Assembly (NCBI GenBank): GCA_034211175.1
Contig: JAXHUH010000261.1
Location: 1 to 18,431, forward strand
Reading direction: 5' to 3'
Source: JAXHUH01 sp034211175
GTDB taxonomy: Bacteria > Actinomycetota > Acidimicrobiia > Acidimicrobiales > CAIXPF01
Length of the DNA stretch: 18,431 bases
A model generated the notes under the pieces. It saw nothing but the letters and a program-made list of their open reading frames with translations, was not told the DNA's origin and searched no databases. The position numbers were made by a program, and so were the translations under genes. Each line of letters opens with the position of its first letter. The stretch's first letter is position 1. Of the stretch, positions 15,317-18,431 are shown one piece after another.

Positions 15317-16326
15317 CCGAGCAGCGACACGGTCGCGAGCTCGGTGTCGAGCCGGCGCAGCAGCATGGTGTCGTGGTGCTCGCCCGGATTCTCGGTGGTG
15401 AGCAGCCGGTCCCCGAGGAAGATGGACGCGGCACCGGCGTGGAGGCAGAGCGCTTGCAGCTCGTCGGTCATCTGGGATCGCCCCGCCGACAGCCGCACCA
15501 CGGACTCCGGCATCATGATCCGTGCGGCGGCGATGGTGCGCACCAGCTCGAGGCCGTCGAGCGGTTCCGTGCCGTGGAGGGGCGTGCCGGGGACCTGGAC
15601 GAGCAGGTTGATGGGCACGCTCTCGGGGTGCGGGTCGAGGCGGGCGAGCTGGGCGAGGAGCCCCGCCCGCTGCTGCCGGCCCTCGCCCATGCCGACGATG
15701 CCGCCGCAGCACAGTCGGATGCCGGCGTCGCGGACGTTGGCGATGGTGTCGAGGCGGTCCTGGTACGTGCGGGTGGTGATGATCTCGCCGTAGAACTCGG
15801 GTGCGGTGTCGAGGTTGTGGTTGTAGTAGTCGAGCCCCGCCTGAGCCAGGGTGGCGGCCTGCCGCTCCGTGAGCATGCCGAGGGTCACGCAGGTCTGCAT
15901 GCCGAGCGCTCCTACGGCGGTGACCGCCTCGGCGACGCGCTCGACCTGGCGGTCGTTGGGCTCCCGCCACGCCGCACCCATGCAGAAGCGGGTGGCGCCG
16001 GCGGCGCAGGCGCGCTCGGCTGCTTCGATGATCTGGCCGAGCGGCAGCAGCGGCTCGGGCGCCAGTCCAGTGTCGTGGTGCGCGGACTGTGGGCAGTAGG
16101 CGCAGTCCTCGGGGCAGCCGCCGGTCTTGATGGACAGCAGCACCGCCCCTTCGACAACGTCGGGTCGGAAGCTGCGACGATGCGTCGACTGCGCGGCGTG
16201 GACGAGGTCGTGGAACGGTCGAGCAAGGAGCTCCGCGGCGTCCTCGGTGGTCCAGTCGTGGCGCGGGGCGGGCACCGCTGAGCGCTCTTCGTCGCGACGC
16301 CGATGCGCAGGAGGCCGCGAGCTCAT
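15313..16326 (-). CDS. bioB: Biotin synthase
   Basis: A radical-SAM enzyme that inserts sulfur into dethiobiotin to make biotin. 337 residues, close to the usual 320-350. The radical-SAM cysteines are C71, C75 and C78 in GGCPEDCAYCPQS. The residues expected to hold the sulfur-donor [2Fe-2S] cluster are present in TRFCMGAAWR, MQTCVTLGML, LCCGGIVGMGE and VVRLSAGRSQM. The ATG at 16326 shares one base with the SDR stop (TGATG). Longer in-frame starts up to 16404 would overlap the SDR gene and are rejected. No bioA, bioD or bioF is in the window, so bioB is separated from the rest of the pathway here. Its presence near a biotin-dependent carboxylase operon suggests local support of cofactor supply. 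Confidence 0.95.
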   Translation of the reverse strand: MSSRPPAHRRRDEERSAVPAPRHDWTTEDAAELLARPFHDLVHAAQSTHRRSFRPDVVEGAVLLSIKTGGCPEDCAYCPQSAHHDTGLAPEPLLPLGQIIEAAERACAAGATRFCMGAAWREPNDRQVERVAEAVTAVGALGMQTCVTLGMLTERQAATLAQAGLDYYNHNLDTAPEFYGEIITTRTYQDRLDTIANVRDAGIRLCCGGIVGMGEGRQQRAGLLAQLARLDPHPESVPINLLVQVPGTPLHGTEPLDGLELVRTIAAARIMMPESVVRLSAGRSQMTDELQALCLHAGAASIFLGDRLLTTENPGEHHDTMLLRRLDTELATVSLLG

Positions 16327-17234
16327 CAGGCGCCCACGGTCTCGGCAGGTCGGGTCTCGGCCAGCAGCTCCTCCACGACGGGGCCGAGCTCGGAGGGCTC
16401 CCACCGGTCGCCCTTGTCACGGCCGGGGCCGCGACGCCACCCCTCGGCCACCGACACCTTGCCGCCGGCCACGTTGAAGACCTGGCCGGTCACGTGCTTC
16501 GACTGGGGGCTTCCGAGCCAGACCACGAGCGGCGAGATGTTCTCCGGGGCGAACTCGTCGAACTGGCCTGGCGCCACGTCCTTGGTCGCCGGCCCGAACC
16601 CCAGGTTCTCGGTCATGCGGGTCAGCGCCGCCGGAGCGATGGCGTTCACCGTGACGCGGTAGCGGCCCAGCTCCTTGGCGGCGATGTTCGTCATGGCGGC
16701 GATGCCGGCCTTCGCCGCGCCGTAGTTGAGCTGGCCCGGGTTCCCGTAGAGCCCGGAGCCCGAGGAGGTGTTGATGATCCGGGCGTCGTTCTCCTGCCCC
16801 GCCTTGGTTCGCTCTCGCCAGTGGGCGGCAGCGAAGCGAAGGGGAGCGAAGGTCCCCTTCAGGTGCACCCGGACGACGGCGTCCCACTCGTCCTCGGTCA
16901 TGTTCACGAGCATCCGGTCCCGCAGGATGCCGGCGTTGTTCACCAAGACGTCGAGGGCACCGAACGCGTCGAGCGCGGTCTGCACGAGGCGCTGCGCTCC
17001 CTCCCAATCGGAGACGTCGTCGCCGTTGGCCACGGCCTCCCCGCCCATCTCCCGGATGACATCGACGACCTCGCCCGCGGGGCCGTCGGACGACCCGGAG
17101 CCGTCGACCTCGGCGCCGAGGTCGTTGACCACCACCTTGGCGCCCTCGGCTGCGAACGCCAGCGCATGGGCCCGACCGATGCCTCGCGCTGCTCCCGTGA
17201 TGACGACCACGCGGCCGTCGCAGATCCCTGCCAC
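16326..17234 (-). CDS. SDR-family 3-hydroxyacyl-CoA dehydrogenase-like oxidoreductase
   Basis: A 302-residue short-chain dehydrogenase/reductase. TGAARGIG at 13-20 binds NAD(P), NNAG is at 99-102, and the catalytic set is S158, Y171 and K175 with the usual spacing. The insertion after VVVNDLG (EVDGSGSSDGPAGEVVDVI) and the phrase GGEAVANGDDV are typical of the SDR domain of peroxisomal multifunctional enzyme 2/HSD17B4-like hydroxyacyl-CoA dehydrogenases. A beta-oxidation dehydrogenase role is therefore likely. About 60 extra residues follow the core and resemble the tail of that group. The GTG start at 17234 is preceded at 9 bases by GGGAGG, a strong ribosome-binding site. It is the first gene of the minus-strand operon SDR-bioB-hydrolase-thioesterase. 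Confidence 0.9.
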   Translation of the reverse strand: MAGICDGRVVVITGAARGIGRAHALAFAAEGAKVVVNDLGAEVDGSGSSDGPAGEVVDVIREMGGEAVANGDDVSDWEGAQRLVQTALDAFGALDVLVNNAGILRDRMLVNMTEDEWDAVVRVHLKGTFAPLRFAAAHWRERTKAGQENDARIINTSSGSGLYGNPGQLNYGAAKAGIAAMTNIAAKELGRYRVTVNAIAPAALTRMTENLGFGPATKDVAPGQFDEFAPENISPLVVWLGSPQSKHVTGQVFNVAGGKVSVAEGWRRGPGRDKGDRWEPSELGPVVEELLAETRPAETVGA

Positions 17235-17255
17235 TCGTGTTTACCTCCCACGAAG

Positions 17256-17277
17256 GACCGCCGACCACCCGGCGGTC
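17256..17277. promoter_or_regulatory. Perfect inverted repeat in the SDR leader
   Basis: GACCGCCG (17256-17263) and CGGCGGTC (17270-17277) pair perfectly over 8 bases around a 6-base spacer. It lies just upstream of the SDR ribosome-binding site and downstream of a possible minus-strand -10 box (TAGTCT, complement of 17289-17294). It could be an operator for the SDR-bioB operon or an RNA hairpin in the leader. The rest of 17235-17469 holds no gene. Confidence 0.5.
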
Positions 17278-17469
17278 GGGTCTGCGACAGACTAGCCACG
17301 GTGTCTTGCCACGCGCAGCGGCAGCGATTGGAGTCCAGCCGTCCCTTCGGCAGACGAGCAGACGCACGGGCCCGGACATCGGTGCGACGGCTTGTGGGCC
17401 GGACACAGAGCACGTGTAGTGTCTCGTGTCGTCAACGTCGTGTCCCGAGCGGGCACCGAGGGGAGAGCC

Positions 17470-17940
17470 ATGAAGACGCGCGCCGCGATCCTGTGGGAGC
17501 AGAACACCGACTGGAGCGTGGAGGAGATCGATCTCGATCCACCCCAGGCCGGTGAGGTCCTGGTGAAACTCGTTGGTTCGGGACTGTGCCACTCCGACGA
17601 GCACATCCGGGACCGGCGACATGGTGGTTCCCCCCAGGTACGGCATTCGGCACACGTCGGTCCAGGACGTCGCGGCCGAACTCGGCGTGAACCGGGCGCC
17701 GAGGTGATCGGCCCATTCCTGGCGTCCGACCTTCCCGAGGTCATCGCCCGGATCACCTCGGCTATCGCACCGCTATTGCGAGTCGCGATGGCGAGCGGGC
17801 AGATCGCCACCCGAGATCCCGACCTGCTCGCCGAGTCCCTCGTCCGGCTCGGTATCACCTTGATCCTCGCCCCACCCCCCGGAGATATCGACACCTTCCT
17901 CGCCGAGATACTCGTTCCCACCCTCAAACCACCCCACTGA
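17470..17940 (+). pseudogene. Chimeric open frame: zinc alcohol dehydrogenase start joined to TetR C-terminus
   Basis: An uninterrupted 156-codon frame made of two broken genes. Residues 1-47 (MKTRAAILWE, then PPQAGEVLVKLVGSGLCHSDEH, with zinc-ligand C40) match the N-terminus of NDMA/zinc-dependent alcohol dehydrogenases (normally about 370 residues). A GGG at 17609-17611 has one G too many: in the +1 frame the expected TGDMVVPP follows. The dehydrogenase homology then stops at about 17635. Residues 78-156 are the C-terminal domain of a TetR regulator (see next entry). Residues 48-77 are out-of-frame translation. A ribosome-binding site (GAGGGGAG) precedes the ATG, so the frame may be translated, but neither part could work as its family does. 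Gene callers may report it as a single hypothetical or TetR protein. Confidence 0.8.
17636..17940 (+). pseudogene. TetR-family regulator remnant, internally deleted
   Basis: Bases 17636-17695, in the frame of the ATG at 17621, read YGIRHTSVQDVAAELGVNR, the helix-turn-helix of a TetR regulator, and then hit a stop at 17705. From about 17701, in a different frame, the sequence reads GPFLASDLPEVIARIT to LAPPPGDIDTFLAEILVP, the usual C-terminal end of a TetR ligand domain. Some 80-100 residues that should lie between are gone, and so is the true N-terminus. What was deleted is inferred from family length. The regulator would normally control neighbouring genes such as the hydrolase remnant 29 bases downstream. 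Confidence 0.75.
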
Positions 17941-17969
17941 CAGCAGTCCGTCCTGGGCGCTGGTCTCCG

Positions 17970-18232
17970 ATGACAGTCACCGAATCCCCGAGCTCCAGCG
18001 AGCGGGCGGTGCTGACACGGCGCGCGGTCCTGCTGTCGCGGCACGCCCACGAGGAGGACGAGCACAAGGCCGTCGCGTTCGATGTGTTCCAACGGTCAGC
18101 GACAGCCACCGCATCCGCTTGGGTGTCATGAACGCGGTCACCGCGGCGTTCATCGGAGGCGCCGTCGCGATCCTGCCCGGATCGGTCGCCAAGAACCGCC
18201 ACCTGTTCGGCGACCGTCGCATGAGGTCGGCC
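17970..18232 (+). pseudogene. Metal-dependent hydrolase (PF10118-like) remnant
   Basis: Starting at the ATG at 17970 the frame reads MTVTESPSSSERAVLTRRAV, a plausible N-terminus. It then jumps directly to RHAHEEDEHKAVAFDVFQ, whose HxxEExEHK (18042-18068) is the metal-binding signature of the predicted metal-dependent hydrolase family. Roughly 130-170 residues that normally separate these are missing. At 18093-18095 the frame shifts by one missing base; in the next frame it resumes VSDSHRIRLGVMNAVTAAF and KNRHLFGDRRMRSA, then ends without the usual tail at about 18232. Full members have about 280-300 residues. Family assignment rests on the metal motif and its flanks. It is non-functional. Confidence 0.7.
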
Positions 18233-18246
18233 GCGCCATCCGGCGG

Positions 18247-18268
18247 CTTCTACACTTCTTCTACACTT
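18247..18268 (+). repeat. Perfect tandem 11-bp direct repeat
   Basis: CTTCTACACTT occurs twice with no gap (18247-18257 and 18258-18268). It is AT-richer than its surroundings. The 11-bp period places both copies on nearly the same face of the helix. Such paired short direct repeats beside a tRNA att core resemble arm-type binding sites of tyrosine recombinases. Confidence 0.8.
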
Positions 18269-18283
18269 TTCGGAATGACGGGG

Positions 18284-18373
18284 TGGTACGGAGAGGTACG
18301 CTCCGGGAGTGCAGCAGCACGAAAGTCCAGCTCAACGCCACTATTTGGGACGCCGTGGTACGGGCTGGCACGG
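18284..18373 (+). repeat. TGGTACGG-like repeats phased at 10 bp
   Basis: Five copies of an 8-base element: TGGTACGG at 18284, AGGTACGC at 18294, TGGGACGC at 18346, TGGTACGG at 18356 and TGGCACGG at 18366. Within each of the two groups the copies start exactly 10 bases apart, one helical turn. This is expected of a DNA-bending protein or recombinase/excisionase site in a recombination region. No coding sequence is recognised here. Confidence 0.7.
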
Positions 18374-18384
18374 ACCTCGTCGAT

Positions 18385-18429
18385 CTCATAACCCGAAGGT
18401 CGCAGGTTCAAATCCTCCCCCCGCCACCA
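18385..18429 (+). tRNA. 3' half of a tRNA with CAT anticodon (tRNA-Met or Ile2), no 5' half
   Basis: The sequence contains the anticodon loop CTCATAA (18385-18391, anticodon 18387-18389), 3' anticodon strand CCCGA, variable loop AGGTC, T-arm GCAGG-TTCAAAT-CCTCC, acceptor strand CCCCGCC, A73 and encoded CCA at 18427-18429. Upstream there is no D-arm and no GGCGGGG acceptor strand, and the 5' anticodon strand (TCGAT) pairs at only three of five positions. The T-stem has one C-C mismatch (position 50-64). Similarity to a tRNA therefore begins at the anticodon loop and runs to the 3' end, as in tRNA fragments duplicated by integrating elements. The C at position 72 argues against the initiator tRNA. 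It is not a functional tRNA as seen. Confidence 0.78.
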
Positions 18430-18431
18430 TC

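Larger units (their letters stand above)
18233..18431. mobile_element. Probable att half-site marking an integrative element boundary
   Basis: Tandem 11-bp repeats, two groups of 10-bp-phased repeats and a tRNA 3' half lie in order over 180 bases. This is the layout of a tyrosine-recombinase attachment site (arm sites, then core at the anticodon loop). The repeats are on the left of the core and the missing tRNA half is also on the left, so the element would lie to the left and the original chromosome to the right, beyond the window. No integrase or excisionase gene is present in the window. Confidence 0.55.

Noticed and set aside
14429..16420. A 663-codon minus-strand open frame spanning bioB and the hydrolase
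   Set aside because: Only its last 295 codons match a protein (the hydrolase). The first part is arginine/proline-rich out-of-frame translation of bioB, caused by high GC.
16417..17655. A 412-codon minus-strand frame covering the SDR gene and its leader
   Set aside because: It runs in the wrong frame across the SDR, has no domain, and would read through the strong SDR start and leader.
18340..18429. A complete functional tRNA ending at 18429
   Set aside because: No D-arm or GGCGGGG acceptor strand precedes the anticodon, and the 5' anticodon strand pairs poorly. Only the 3' half is tRNA-like.
2..18431. CRISPR array, transposase or antiphage genes
   Set aside because: I saw no regularly spaced repeat-spacer units, no DDE or serine recombinase coding sequence and no known defence domains anywhere in the window.

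Overview
The window is very GC-rich (roughly 70% by eye), densely packed and uses GTG as well as ATG starts. It encodes a DinB/maleylpyruvate-isomerase-type protein of a family associated with mycothiol, several FadE-like acyl-CoA dehydrogenases, and a P450 with its own small ferredoxin. Together these point to a high-GC actinomycetote. The enzyme mix suggests a lineage such as Acidimicrobiia or a mycobacterial relative, but that placement is inference and no species can be named.

Region A (2-8155, + strand) is one tight operon: acyl-CoA carboxylase beta subunit, biotin-carrying alpha subunit, AtuA-family (DUF1446) protein, acyl-CoA dehydrogenase, TIGR03084-like DinB protein and enoyl-CoA hydratase. 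Stops and starts overlap or nearly touch. The set resembles the Liu/Atu logic (dehydrogenate a branched acyl-CoA, carboxylate the gamma-methyl group, hydrate). The hydratase carries residues typical of methylglutaconyl-CoA hydratases. No acyl-CoA ligase or HMG-CoA lyase is present, so the substrate is unproven.

Region B (8156-13613) holds a second acyl-CoA dehydrogenase, a [3Fe-4S]/[4Fe-4S]-type ferredoxin with a His in the cluster motif, a divergently placed ferredoxin reductase (minus strand), a cytochrome P450 broken by an apparent one-base deletion, and a nitronate-monooxygenase-family flavoprotein. Ferredoxin, reductase and P450 would make a complete class I monooxygenase chain. The spacers share ACATGnnGC half-sites and a CGTGAGA..GATCG motif, which hints at common regulation.

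Region C (13650-17234, minus strand) is a second tight operon: SDR dehydrogenase, biotin synthase (bioB), alpha/beta hydrolase and PaaI-type thioesterase. bioB may supply biotin to the carboxylase of region A. The hydrolase that overlaps bioB is a candidate for the missing pimeloyl-ester hydrolase step, as a hypothesis only.

Region D (17470-18431) is a gene graveyard that ends in what looks like an integration site. It contains the first part of a zinc alcohol dehydrogenase, fused after a one-base frameshift to a TetR regulator lacking its middle, then an internally deleted and frameshifted metal-dependent hydrolase (PF10118-like). After these come a perfect 11-bp tandem repeat, five TGGTACGG-like repeats phased at 10 bp, and the 3' half of a CAT-anticodon tRNA. 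This is the architecture of one end (att site) of an element integrated by a tyrosine recombinase. The element would extend to the left, possibly including the catabolic genes. No integrase lies in the window.
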